From Arenimonas sp. (GTDB lineage: Bacteria; Pseudomonadota; Gammaproteobacteria; Xanthomonadales; Xanthomonadaceae), in NCBI RefSeq assembly GCF_022842045.1, contig NZ_JALHQI010000029.1, forward strand, positions 1-36,788: a DNA stretch of 36,788 bases. The letters run 5' to 3'. The notes below the pieces were generated by a model, which was not told the origin of the DNA, did no database searches, and saw nothing but the letters and a program-made list of their open reading frames with translations. A program made the position numbers and the translations under genes. Within the stretch, counting starts at the first letter, position 1. Each line of letters opens with the position of its first letter. Below, in pieces: positions 27,395-35,374 of the stretch.

Positions 27395-27793
27395 CTACCC
27401 CCAGCCGCGCTGGGTGTCCAGGTACTGGCGGACGACGTACAGGTCGGCAACCTGGCCCCCAATCATTCGATCCAGGGCACTGCTTCCTGCGAACAAAGGG
27501 GCCGCATTCGCGCGCTTGATCCATCCGTCCGCCTGCGTCGGGGTCGCAAAGAGAATGTGCAGGGCTCGGTAGATGCCGAGAACGTAACTGATGCGCTCAA
27601 GGACATCATTGGTGAGCGCTCCGGTGCGAGTCCGCTTCCATCGGTAGTAGGTTGAACGTGCCGGGCGGCCCAGAAGAACGCGGGCCTCTTCAGAAGTGAG
27701 GCCCCATTTCCCGCAAATATTGAAGAACGCGGTGAGTCCGGGTCTGGAAAGATCGGGCCTTGTCGGCAGAGGCTGATGGGTTTGAGGCTTCAT
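27395..27793 (-). CDS. MbcA/ParS/Xre-type antitoxin-like protein, no RES partner
   Basis: 132 residues. The N-terminal part has an Xre-like helix-turn-helix (NICGKWGLTSEEARVLLGRPARSTYYRWKR). The C-terminal part has the DUF2384 toxin-binding form: ALDRMIGGQVADLYVVRQYLDTQRGWG. This is the antitoxin half of RES/ParT-type toxin-antitoxin pairs. No RES-domain gene is next to it, so it is an orphan, or a transcription regulator of the element. ATG at 27793 is preferred because AGGA lies 6 bases ahead; an upstream in-frame start adds 25 codons without support. Confidence 0.8.
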   Translation of the reverse strand: MKPQTHQPLPTRPDLSRPGLTAFFNICGKWGLTSEEARVLLGRPARSTYYRWKRTRTGALTNDVLERISYVLGIYRALHILFATPTQADGWIKRANAAPLFAGSSALDRMIGGQVADLYVVRQYLDTQRGWG

Positions 27794-27970
27794 GAAAAGT
27801 CCTCGCTGGATCTTTGATGGCGACCAGAGCTGACGCAGCTTCGGGTGCAGGTCGGGGCCGCCCACCAATAGTCTAGCCGAGCGGCCCAGCGGGCAAAACT
27901 CCGGTCATTCAGCATCGGCGTGGGTGATGAAATGTATCCAGCCCATGGCTCAATGCGATCGGCGCCCGCA

Positions 27971-29173
27971 CTAGCCCCGATAGATGTCCGCTTCGCCGAG
28001 CACGTCCACGAGGAGCGTCAGCATGCCGCCTGGCTCATCGTTCTCGAAAGCAGGCTCTCTTGGCCGATTGGGCTCGCTGGGTGATCGCGGGAGTTCGTCT
28101 GCCACAACTCGGCGGTGGAAATCTATAAGGTCCTCTATAGACGAGCCAGGGCGCTGGCCCATGCCGGCAGTGGCTGCTGCCCACGTTCCCCCGGACTGCC
28201 CTAACGTAAGGAAGGAGCTGAGCGACGGTGCAGCGGTATGGCGCACGTTATGCGCATAGTGGTTCTGCAGAAAATGACTCAACTGCAACACAGAGCCCCG
28301 AGGGTTTGAATTCGTGGCCGCATGGTGAATAGGTGCTCCCTGAGCACCGGCTATCAGTGCCTCATAAAGGGCAAACCACTCTGGAAAATTATCAGGATCA
28401 ATAGGAGCGCCCGGTACGAACGACGCGCCCAAAGATCCGTTAAGTACTGGAACTGACCACGAGTGAGGGGCGCATTTGATGATCGCGCTGAGACATTGGG
28501 TGTAGGAGCTGAGGCTGATATCGGGCGACGAATTGATCGTTTGCCATTTCTTAGCCCAGGCCCCAAGTGGCGGGTTTGACCCGGGCCAGCGGGGGGCGAT
28601 AGGCGAGTACCCCTGGGAATAGGCCGACCAAGGGTCGGCCATATCCGTGTCGAAATCCATGAACGTCCACGGGGTGCTCACAGCAATCGGCCACTCGGGG
28701 CTAATGACGGTGCAGCCACTGGGGGGAAAGTCCCTTTTTAACCGGAAGGTCCCGCTATATCCATTGAGCGAAAACATGGGCATACGATGCAGGAGGTCGA
28801 GCTCGTAGGGGGTGCTCGAGCCACCATAAGTACCGAGTAGCTTGTCTGTTCGCTTGCCCTGAATGAGCCACATCCATTTGACAATTTTGCCCTTGCGCGT
28901 CCTTCTGACAATGACCGCAAGGTCCGCCAACTCTCGCTTGTCTACCCGATTGCCGCCTTGGGACCAAGACACCCAGGCGTGCTTATCCAGCCAAATAGAT
29001 GTCAAGTGAATGGCTCGGCCCGTCGCTGAGCTGAGTTCACGGGCCAGATATCGCAGCGCATTGCCTTGATGCATGCCTCGAAGAAAGTCGAGCTCCCAAG
29101 CAACGCCACGGCCGAGGCTGCTGGCAACTCTAGAGCCGTATCTCCAGAGTCTCTTGTCAGTTGAAAAGGCCAT
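27971..29173 (-). CDS. cargo protein of unknown function, possible nuclease-like fold
   Basis: 400 residues, not assigned to a named family. The N-terminal third has a residue order suggestive of a PD-(D/E)XK-type core: E81 and D84 in KRELADLAVIV, then a strand MWLIQGK with Q105-x-K107. The QxK variant is known in some nucleases. The region after residue 110 is rich in Gly, Ser and aromatic residues and gave me no motif. The C-terminus is acidic. No signal peptide or membrane segment is seen. It is transcribed toward the Xre-like gene and lies 107 bases downstream of the 156-residue protein, so it may share its message. Confidence 0.7.
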   Translation of the reverse strand: MAFSTDKRLWRYGSRVASSLGRGVAWELDFLRGMHQGNALRYLARELSSATGRAIHLTSIWLDKHAWVSWSQGGNRVDKRELADLAVIVRRTRKGKIVKWMWLIQGKRTDKLLGTYGGSSTPYELDLLHRMPMFSLNGYSGTFRLKRDFPPSGCTVISPEWPIAVSTPWTFMDFDTDMADPWSAYSQGYSPIAPRWPGSNPPLGAWAKKWQTINSSPDISLSSYTQCLSAIIKCAPHSWSVPVLNGSLGASFVPGAPIDPDNFPEWFALYEALIAGAQGAPIHHAATNSNPRGSVLQLSHFLQNHYAHNVRHTAAPSLSSFLTLGQSGGTWAAATAGMGQRPGSSIEDLIDFHRRVVADELPRSPSEPNRPREPAFENDEPGGMLTLLVDVLGEADIYRG

Positions 29174-29280
29174 TGTTCAACGCCTCATTGCAATGGTGGT
29201 GATGTCTAGGTGACGCCATTTCGGATCCAGCCCCATGAGGGCAGCGGCGACGACCCATCCGCATCGGACGCAATCACCTG

Positions 29281-29751
29281 CTAAGTCACGTCATCAACCC
29301 AGATGACCTGATTGACCAAGTCCCCGCTGGCGTCGAGTCCCAAGATTAGATGGGCCGTGTGCAGGTAACCTAGCTCCCGTCGAAAGGCGAGTAACTTCTG
29401 CCGGTCGTAGTCCAAGCTGCCGCCAGGCTTTTTCATTTCTATGGCCAGGAGGTTGCGCGCATCCGAATTCCGTTCGTGAACAATGATGTCTGGGAAGACG
29501 GTAGTGGCCCGGACCTCTCGGTCAAAGGCGTTCCGTGGCGGCAAGTAGAGTCGTTTGGGGTCACCAAAGTGGCGGTTGTACTCGCAGTCGATACTGAGCG
29601 GCGGCGGGACAAGCTTCGGATCGTGCATGTAGTGGGAAATCCGGCAGGAGAGCGCCCGCTCGGTCACATCGAGCTCGAGCAATATGCGGTCAAAGCGGAT
29701 GACCTGGTCGACCGCCTGAGTTAGAAGCTTCTCCGCCTCTTCGCGCTGCAT
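29281..29751 (-). CDS. PD-(D/E)XK-type nuclease-like protein, 156 aa
   Basis: The catalytic pattern is visible: E31 in TERALSC, P87-D88 in VFPDIIVHER and E105-M-K107 in LLAIEMKKPG, with the next helix (DRQKLLAFRRELGY) and a strand-helix end. The spacing fits a small restriction-endonuclease-like fold. No DNA-binding domain is attached. AGGAGG with GGAG lies just upstream of the ATG at 29751. It sits between a membrane-anchored protein (42 bases upstream) and the 400-residue protein. A role in host or phage DNA processing is inferred, not shown. Confidence 0.75.
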   Translation of the reverse strand: MQREEAEKLLTQAVDQVIRFDRILLELDVTERALSCRISHYMHDPKLVPPPLSIDCEYNRHFGDPKRLYLPPRNAFDREVRATTVFPDIIVHERNSDARNLLAIEMKKPGGSLDYDRQKLLAFRRELGYLHTAHLILGLDASGDLVNQVIWVDDVT

Positions 29752-29793
29752 GTACTCCGCCTCCTCGGTATACCGCCTAGTCTGCGGAAGACA

Positions 29794-30309
29794 TTAATGG
29801 TCGTACTGGGCGCGGAGCGTCCGGCCGATGTGCTCCATCATCGGGGTCGCTTGGCGCATGTTGCGTTCGAACAGCGTTACCGCCTCGGCCTCCGAGTCGA
29901 CCAGGGAGACCTGTGTCAGCTGCCCGCAGAAACCATCCAGAGCCACACGCAACGCATCGTCTGCGACCCGCTCCTTGAGGATCATGGCCCATCGACGCGC
30001 CAGTCGGTTCTCCTCGGAGAGCGTCTCGCCAACGGCGTTCTTGCCCCAAACACCCGTGCTTCGGAAGGCGTGGCGATCCTCCAGGTGGCAACGCGCTTCC
30101 AAACGAAGCAGGTCACTCAGCGCTTCTTGTAGCGCAAGCAACGTGTCCCGCTGGAAGGCCCGGCCCTGGTCCCGTCGTCTGGCTTGGTCGTCCGCTGCCT
30201 GCAGGGACGCTGCATGGCGGGTGGCGATGTACGCGGTCACGACGCTCGCGGCCGCACCCACCACCGTACCGATCAGGGCGCCGATCGCCCCCCACGTTGC
30301 CGGTTCCAT
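29794..30309 (-). CDS. small membrane-anchored helical protein
   Basis: 171 residues. Residues about 5-27 form one membrane segment (TWGAIGALIGTVVGAAASVV), followed by a charged, helical region (ADDQARRRDQGRAFQRDTLLALQEALSDLLRLEARC). The rest is predicted helix without motifs. The topology suggests an inner-membrane anchor with a cytoplasmic helical body. ATG at 30309 has AGGGGAA nearby and makes the membrane segment N-terminal; 30 upstream codons in frame look untranslated. It precedes the nuclease-like gene by 42 bases on the same strand. Confidence 0.72.
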   Translation of the reverse strand: MEPATWGAIGALIGTVVGAAASVVTAYIATRHAASLQAADDQARRRDQGRAFQRDTLLALQEALSDLLRLEARCHLEDRHAFRSTGVWGKNAVGETLSEENRLARRWAMILKERVADDALRVALDGFCGQLTQVSLVDSEAEAVTLFERNMRQATPMMEHIGRTLRAQYDH

Positions 30310-30531
30310 GATTTCCCCTGTGCCCTGATTCGCTAAGCAAAAAGACGAACAAATAGTGCTAGTACCCGAGGCTACCTCAGTACGTTCTGGAGAATCCACC
30401 GCCCCCGAGGTTGGCAGTGCAGCGCCTTTCGCACATGCACCGGGTGGAACGTGGAGCTGGACCGGTGCTTGCGCGTGCTCCGGCTTTCAGGGGCTGCCTG
30501 GGCATTGTCTTCTCGTTGCTACGTGCTGGCG

Positions 30532-31986
30532 CTAGTACTTAAATGCGAACACGACTTTCGTCAGGTCTTCCTCCTCGAAAGTTTCGAAGTTCTCCCCTCT
30601 GGTCTGAGACAAGCCGATGGAGAAATTAGAGTCTGGAATTGCGTATGTCAGATCCATCGAGAGCCGGCCGGGGTTCTCCAAATCCCCAGAGAGAATGCGC
30701 ATGTAGCGATAGCCGATCGAGAACGACAATGGCGCGAACGGCTTGACCCCGGGAAGAGAGAAACGAAGGGTCAGCTCTCCACCGATGCCGGCGTAGTTGT
30801 CATCGACTAGGGACTGAAAGTCAGTGTTGCTACCTGCGTCTTGGACGCCTCCATACTCGGCAAAGAGTCCGGCGCGACAGTCAAAGTCAAGCGGACCGGA
30901 AGTGCGGGTTGCGCCGCAGACCGCCTTGGCGCCGCTCGGAAGGTAAGCAAGGTCGACCAATCCCACGCGAGCTCGCAGGATCGTCGAGTCCTTCGCCATA
31001 TCGTCAGTCTGGTAGGCGACCGCCGTGAAAGTGCCATAGGCACCTTGGCCGTCCTCGTCACCGAAAGACCTTCGATACATCAGCCCAGGACTAAGCGCCC
31101 GGATATCCTTACTATCGTCGTCGTCACCTGGTGCTTGTGTCTCGGACGTGCTCGCGAGGTAGTGCAGGAAAAGAAAGGCGGCGTCGTTCGGTCCCAGCTG
31201 TGTACCCACACCGACCACGGCTTCAGCGGTGAGAACCGATGATCCTTTGACGTCGTCGTCAGTGAACGACAGATTGGCCCCGGACGCCTTCTTGAATGCG
31301 TCAACGTCCCTCTCACTTCCGGCGGGAGCCCGAACCACGGCCAGGTCGTCTATTTTTCCTCTCAGCGCCACAATCACCCGGCCGTCAGACGGCTCGGCAG
31401 GGGGTTTGGGGGGCGCAGCGGTGCCATCTCGAAAGACGCAAAGGATCCGGAGGGGCGCCTCACTTCCTCCCAAGACAGGAGCGAACAGCCTGCGTAGCGC
31501 GGCGTCTCTAGCATCTGGCGTGTTGATGGATGCCAGCGGAGTAGTTGGGTCCAGTCGGTACTTTGATTCCTTCGGATTCTCGGCGAGCCAAGCCAAATGC
31601 TCGGCCAAGTCGTATCGGATGCTTTGGATCGCCGATTGCTGGGCAGCTGTGAGTCCGAGACCATCCACGTCGCCCGCCTCGACACTGCCCCAGTGCAGCA
31701 CCCATCTCATTGCCAACACATCTGCAGGCATTGGGGCGGTTTGGTCTTGGTCACCAGGGAGGCGAGGTAGCGCTGCGAAGTTGAGCTGGTATGCCAAGCC
31801 GACCTGGCCGAAGAGCGGCGCAACCTTGGTGCTCCCCTCTTTGTCGCAGAAGTAGGCTTGATTGGCTTCAGAGAAGACGGCAGTCAGTTCGGGGCTGGGC
31901 GAACTGGCTTCGGCATACACATGGAGCGGAACGATACAGAGAGCAACTGCCATGACGCACGTCTGGATACGAGCAATCCGAGTCAT
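30532..31986 (-). CDS. secreted protein with outer-membrane-barrel-like C-terminus
   Basis: 484 residues. A Sec signal peptide is likely (MTRIARIQTCVMAVALCIV..., cleavage near VYA-EAS). The C-terminal half has alternating amphipathic strands, Gly and aromatic residues, and ends VVFAFKY, with a terminal aromatic typical of barrels inserted by the BAM complex. The N-terminal part is mostly helical and acidic, of unknown kind. The start codon is one base after the stop of the 103-residue gene, so the two are in one operon. It is the last gene of the operon begun by the metallo-beta-lactamase lipoprotein. I do not recognise the family. Confidence 0.72.
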   Translation of the reverse strand: MTRIARIQTCVMAVALCIVPLHVYAEASSPSPELTAVFSEANQAYFCDKEGSTKVAPLFGQVGLAYQLNFAALPRLPGDQDQTAPMPADVLAMRWVLHWGSVEAGDVDGLGLTAAQQSAIQSIRYDLAEHLAWLAENPKESKYRLDPTTPLASINTPDARDAALRRLFAPVLGGSEAPLRILCVFRDGTAAPPKPPAEPSDGRVIVALRGKIDDLAVVRAPAGSERDVDAFKKASGANLSFTDDDVKGSSVLTAEAVVGVGTQLGPNDAAFLFLHYLASTSETQAPGDDDDSKDIRALSPGLMYRRSFGDEDGQGAYGTFTAVAYQTDDMAKDSTILRARVGLVDLAYLPSGAKAVCGATRTSGPLDFDCRAGLFAEYGGVQDAGSNTDFQSLVDDNYAGIGGELTLRFSLPGVKPFAPLSFSIGYRYMRILSGDLENPGRLSMDLTYAIPDSNFSIGLSQTRGENFETFEEEDLTKVVFAFKY

Positions 31987-31987
31987 G

Positions 31988-32299
31988 TCACACCCCGTAC
32001 TTGTCTTTCAGTGCAATTCGCTTTGTGAGCTGGTGGCGCAGGCTCCGCAGATCTTTTCGATAGGTCTCATCCACCAATGGTGTGTCCACTGCCAATCCAG
32101 AGAACGGCGGGCCTTTGGGAAGGTGGTCATGAACCAATCCTTTGAGATATCCATCCCAAACTGACCACGACACACCCATTCCACCCTTACGCAACGGCTT
32201 GCTTGGCGTGGTCGAAAACGAGAATGGTTTGCCGACGCGTTCCGCATACATCAGTTTGATTGCAATCCCGACGGCTTCCTCGATCTTCGCGAGTTTCAT
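31988..32299 (-). CDS. small cargo protein, 103 aa, unknown
   Basis: Begins MKLAKIEEAVGIAIKLMYAERVGKPFSF. It is basic, with a long helix first and a helical C-terminus (YRKDLRSLRHQLTKRIALKDKYGV), without signal peptide. A good ribosome site, GGGGAG, lies about 7 bases before the ATG. It lies 33 bases after the lipoprotein gene and 1 base before the barrel-like gene. The tight spacing is the strongest support for it being real. No domain recognised. Confidence 0.65.
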   Translation of the reverse strand: MKLAKIEEAVGIAIKLMYAERVGKPFSFSTTPSKPLRKGGMGVSWSVWDGYLKGLVHDHLPKGPPFSGLAVDTPLVDETYRKDLRSLRHQLTKRIALKDKYGV

Positions 32300-32332
32300 T
32301 CTGACTCCCCTATATTTGGCTTTGTTTCGGCG

Positions 32333-33544
32333 CTACTCGCAACGGTTGGGCTCCACATACGAAGTTGTGATGCCGCCATCGCTACCGAAGAGGATGTCAA
32401 TGTCATCGTCCTTCGACTTATCCCCACACGCCGGCACGGACGTCTCGGCCCATTCCCCCTCCTCGGCGTCGCTCGCGCTGTTGCTGCCCCGATCAGTCCG
32501 AAGGAGATGTGCTTCCGGGATTCCCGCTGCAAGAAAGCGAGCGACGGTTTCCCGATGGGGGTGTCCGTGCCCGCCGCCCGCAGAGAAGATGACAAACTCT
32601 GGCGCGACCGCGGTGATGAAGCACTTCGCGCTTCCGTTGTTGCCTCCGTGATGGGAAGCAATCAGCACGTCGGCGCTCAGCAGATCCGCTTCCACGTCCT
32701 CGACGGCCCATCCCTCCGAGCCTGTGCACGTTTCGTCGTCTGACCCACGCAACGGCCGGCCAATTGCGTCGCCTGTCACCAGGATCGATCTGCCACCATG
32801 CGAGATTCGAACCATGATGGAGACAGCATTGGAGATCTCTGAAGGGCTCATTTGCCCCACGTCCGGGAACTCGTGCCATCCCGCCAGGAAGGTGATCTCC
32901 ACTTCGCCAAGCTCAAACACCTGGCCAGATGCGAGCGGCGTTGTTTTCAGGTTGAGGACGGATGACTGATCCGCTGCGACCTCGCCGATTGCCTCCCGTG
33001 CATTGAAGAAGGTGGTGCATCCGGAGGCGCCGACGTGCGTGCAGTGCGGCGGCGTGTAGCCAGTCCACAGTAGTGTGCCTACCTCCCTCGATTCTAAGAT
33101 GAGCGGCAGGTTGCCAAGGTGGTCTCCATCGCTGTGGGTAAGCACCACCATGGACAGACCCATGTCCGGCAAGAGCCTGTCCACCCCGTCGGCACAGGCG
33201 TTTCCGATCCAGTGACCCGCGTCGACGAGAAATGTGTATCCCTCCGCCGTAAGGCCGACGACGCAAAGACCCTGACCGACATCGACAACCCGCACGTGGA
33301 GATCGGGAGGTTCTACCGCCTGCAAGCGACCAAGGTACCGGTTGTTGCGCTCCTCAACCTCCAAGCGTCGCACGACGGCAGGGGGCGCCCGTTGGACATC
33401 ACCTTCCCCTTCAAGCCCCCTTATGACGACTACGTTCTGTGTTGGCGCAATCGACCCGGCCTTATCTGGACGCACAGGTTGGGTGGCCGAGCACGCGGAG
33501 AGAAACAGGCCCGCCGACATGGCGCAGAAAAGCAACAATCTCAT
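32333..33544 (-). CDS. ComEC/Rec2-like metallo-beta-lactamase lipoprotein
   Basis: 403 residues. The lipoprotein signal MRLLLFCAMSAGLFLSAC has Cys18; Ser at +2 predicts the outer membrane. The mature part holds a metallo-beta-lactamase fold of the type fused to ComEC: VVDVGQGLCVV, LTHSDGDHLGN (HxDxDH), LVTGDA, ASHHGGNNGS and FSAGGGHGHPHRETV. Such domains in ComEC are proposed nucleases, though many relatives have unknown substrates. There is no channel domain. ATG at 33544 has GGGGAG nearby; a longer in-frame version to 33754 overlaps the LysR gene and is rejected. First gene of a three-gene operon. Confidence 0.85.
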   Translation of the reverse strand: MRLLLFCAMSAGLFLSACSATQPVRPDKAGSIAPTQNVVVIRGLEGEGDVQRAPPAVVRRLEVEERNNRYLGRLQAVEPPDLHVRVVDVGQGLCVVGLTAEGYTFLVDAGHWIGNACADGVDRLLPDMGLSMVVLTHSDGDHLGNLPLILESREVGTLLWTGYTPPHCTHVGASGCTTFFNAREAIGEVAADQSSVLNLKTTPLASGQVFELGEVEITFLAGWHEFPDVGQMSPSEISNAVSIMVRISHGGRSILVTGDAIGRPLRGSDDETCTGSEGWAVEDVEADLLSADVLIASHHGGNNGSAKCFITAVAPEFVIFSAGGGHGHPHRETVARFLAAGIPEAHLLRTDRGSNSASDAEEGEWAETSVPACGDKSKDDDIDILFGSDGGITTSYVEPNRCE

Positions 33545-33699
33545 GGCGACTCTCCCCAAGTAGCTCGCTAGTACCGCCAAATACTGCCAACGGCGACCGG
33601 CCTCACGGGCGGACACGCCGGAGGGGCAAACTGGGGTCGGTCGTGGACACCCTGATTGGAAAGGCATAGCCAACCTGCCTGAAGAGGCATAGCGCCAGG

Positions 33700-34623
33700 C
33701 TATGGCATTCGCATCGTCCCCGGGGCGCGACGCGCCATCAATTCGACGATCCAATCGATGAACACGCGCAGCTTTAGGCTTACGTGCCGGTTCGGAGGAA
33801 AGGCCAAGTAAAGGGGCATCGGATCGAGCTGCCAGTCTTCAAAAAGAGGCACCAACTCTCCCCGAGCCAGTGGGGCGTGAGCCATGTACGTCGGCAACCA
33901 CAACACCCCTAGCCCCGCGACGCCGGCGGCGAGGTAGGCGTTGCCATCATCTACCGTCAGCACCAGGCGACCGCGTACCTGCAGGCGCTCATCGCCCCGG
34001 TGCAGCGTATGGGCCAGCGGCGTGCCGGCCCGCGAGCCGCGATAGCCGATAACGACATGCTGGCCGTCGTCCAGGGCCTGCGGGGACGCCGGCGTGCCGG
34101 CCCGGGCCAGGTAGGCGGGCGCTGCGTAGACACCCAACGGTAGGTCTGCGACATGGCGGGCGCGCAGCGACAGCTCGGTGAGTTCGCCACCACGCAGGAC
34201 GCAGTCCACGTTCTCATCGATCAGGTCCACCTTGCGGTCGCTGGCGCCAAGGTCGAGCTGGATGTCAGGGTAGCGCGCGTGGAAGTCGGGTAGGGCCGGC
34301 ACCAGCACCAGGCTGGCGAACGGCGCCGGCACGTCCACGCGTAGTCGTCCACGCGGCACGGCGGATTCCGCAGAGAGGCTGGTCTCGGCATCGTCGAAGT
34401 CGGCTAGTAGGCGTACGACTCGCTCGTAGTACGCGGCTCCATCGGCGGTTACGTTGACCTTTCGCGTGGTGCGGTGGAGTAGTTTCACGCGCAGGCGCGT
34501 CTCCAATTGCTGGATCAATTGGGTCACGCGGGTCTTGTTCGTCTGCAGTGTTTCGGCCGCCTTGGTGAAGCTGCCGGTCTCCACCACGCGGGCGAAGGCC
34601 TGCATCGCATCTATTCGGTCCAT
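33700..34623 (-). CDS. LysR-type transcriptional regulator
   Basis: 307 residues beginning MDRIDAMQAFARVVETGSFTKAAETLQ. The N-terminal helix-turn-helix is followed by RTTRKVNVTADGAAYY and an effector domain of the DmlR/AphB-like type. The in-frame extension to 34773 is rejected: ATG at 34623 gives the family N-terminus. The gene is divergent from the RidA-family gene (140-bp gap with a CGCTACG direct repeat), which it may regulate. A small hairpin (catagc-gccag-gctatg, 33688-33704) spans its stop codon. Confidence 0.9.
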   Translation of the reverse strand: MDRIDAMQAFARVVETGSFTKAAETLQTNKTRVTQLIQQLETRLRVKLLHRTTRKVNVTADGAAYYERVVRLLADFDDAETSLSAESAVPRGRLRVDVPAPFASLVLVPALPDFHARYPDIQLDLGASDRKVDLIDENVDCVLRGGELTELSLRARHVADLPLGVYAAPAYLARAGTPASPQALDDGQHVVIGYRGSRAGTPLAHTLHRGDERLQVRGRLVLTVDDGNAYLAAGVAGLGVLWLPTYMAHAPLARGELVPLFEDWQLDPMPLYLAFPPNRHVSLKLRVFIDWIVELMARRAPGTMRMP

Positions 34624-34697
34624 GCGCGGCTCCGGGTAATGGCGGGATTGTTCTGATTCTACAAACAGTGATGCCGGCTTTGGCTCGTTTATCCGGT

Positions 34698-34726
34698 CGC
34701 TACGAGCGCCTAGAGTGACCGCTACG
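34698..34726. promoter_or_regulatory. CGCTACG direct repeat in LysR/ridA divergent gap
   Basis: CGCTACG occurs at 34698-34704 and 34720-34726, 22 bases apart, close to two helical turns. It lies between the LysR start (34623) and the RidA-family start (34764). Candidate regulator site; the motif is short. Confidence 0.35.
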
Positions 34727-34763
34727 TACCCGCAATCCCTCTCCCACCACAGGACAACTCCCG

Positions 34764-35159
34764 ATGACCACACGTGAAGCCGTGTTTCCGGCCGGCCGGA
34801 ATGAGCTTTTCATCCAGCATTCTTACTCCGCCGCCATCCGATCGGGGGATTTCCTCTTCGTTTCGGGCCATGTGGGTAGCCACAGCGATGGTTCGCCCGA
34901 GCCCGACTTCGAGGCGCAGGTGCGATTGGCATTCGCCAACCTTCAGGCGACCCTGAAAGCCGGCGGTTGCACCCTGGATGACATCGTTGATGTGACCACC
35001 TTCCACACCAACCCCGAAAAGCAGTTCGACACGGTCCTTGCTGTGAAGAACGAAGTCTTCTCGGCCGCGCCCTATCCGACTTGGACCGCCCTCGGCGTCA
35101 ACTGGCTCGCGGGTTTCGATTTCGAGATCAAGGTCATTGCCCGCATTGGAGCGGCCTGA
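34764..35159 (+). CDS. RidA family protein
   Basis: 131 residues. The chorismate-mutase-like fold of the YjgF/RidA/UK114 family is clear: YSAAIRSGDFLFVSGHVG, QVRLAFANLQATLKAGGCTLDDIVDVTTFHTNPE, and the C-terminal LAGFDFEIKVIARIGA. Members hydrolyse reactive enamine/imine intermediates. The conserved active-site Arg, which in RidA sits in a Cys-Arg or similar context before the last strand, is not obvious (TALGVNWLA), so this is probably a divergent subgroup rather than true RidA. AGGA (34751-34754) precedes the start. It is divergent from a LysR gene. Confidence 0.85.
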   Translation: MTTREAVFPAGRNELFIQHSYSAAIRSGDFLFVSGHVGSHSDGSPEPDFEAQVRLAFANLQATLKAGGCTLDDIVDVTTFHTNPEKQFDTVLAVKNEVFSAAPYPTWTALGVNWLAGFDFEIKVIARIGAA

Positions 35160-35374
35160 GCCGCGTGGTCGGTGTCGACCCGAAGCAGGTAGCTTGGCGG
35201 TCAGGGCAACGATCCACAAGGAGCTGGTGCTCGCCGCGATCTCGATGGCGGCGGGCACCTCAATCCCCGCAAAATGTTGATACACGCGGATTTGAGTCCT
35301 ATCCCACGGCTAGCGGGTAGTTCTCATGCACTGCGAGCATCGACGCCATGACACCTATGCACATGGATCTTCAA

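Larger units (their letters stand above)
22549..33544. mobile_element. Tn7-like transposon inserted in comM (right end not found)
   Basis: The left junction is inferred at 22549: comM codons stop at GCCGC (22544-22548) and TGACATTTCC follows, so the element would begin with the TG dinucleotide usual in Tn7/Mu-type ends. A tnsA-tnsB-tnsC-tniQ operon starts 47 bases inside. The cargo is transcribed toward it and is visibly lower in GC than the flanking chromosome. The right coordinate given is the last gene I would place in the element. GC stays below core level to about 36380, and no matching end or comM 5' part was found. comM is the known target of Tn6022/AbaR relatives. Confidence 0.75.

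Noticed and set aside
30310-30531. A gene in the gap between the membrane protein and the barrel-like protein
   Set aside because: Open frames here are short, lack ribosome sites and extend into neighbouring genes antisense; nothing supports coding.
22549-33544. CRISPR-associated transposon (CAST)
   Set aside because: No Cas genes or spaced repeat arrays are present anywhere in the window; only TnsA, TnsB, TnsC and TniQ are seen.
33545-33754. N-terminal extension of the metallo-beta-lactamase lipoprotein
   Set aside because: It would destroy the lipoprotein signal and overlap the LysR gene; ATG at 33544 has a proper ribosome site.
35160-35374. Possible IS110-like transposase remnant on the minus strand (YQHFAGIEVPAAIEIAAS)
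   Set aside because: The resemblance to GIDVSK-type starts is weak, there is no continuing homology and no terminal repeat. The 215-bp gap otherwise shows nothing I can name.
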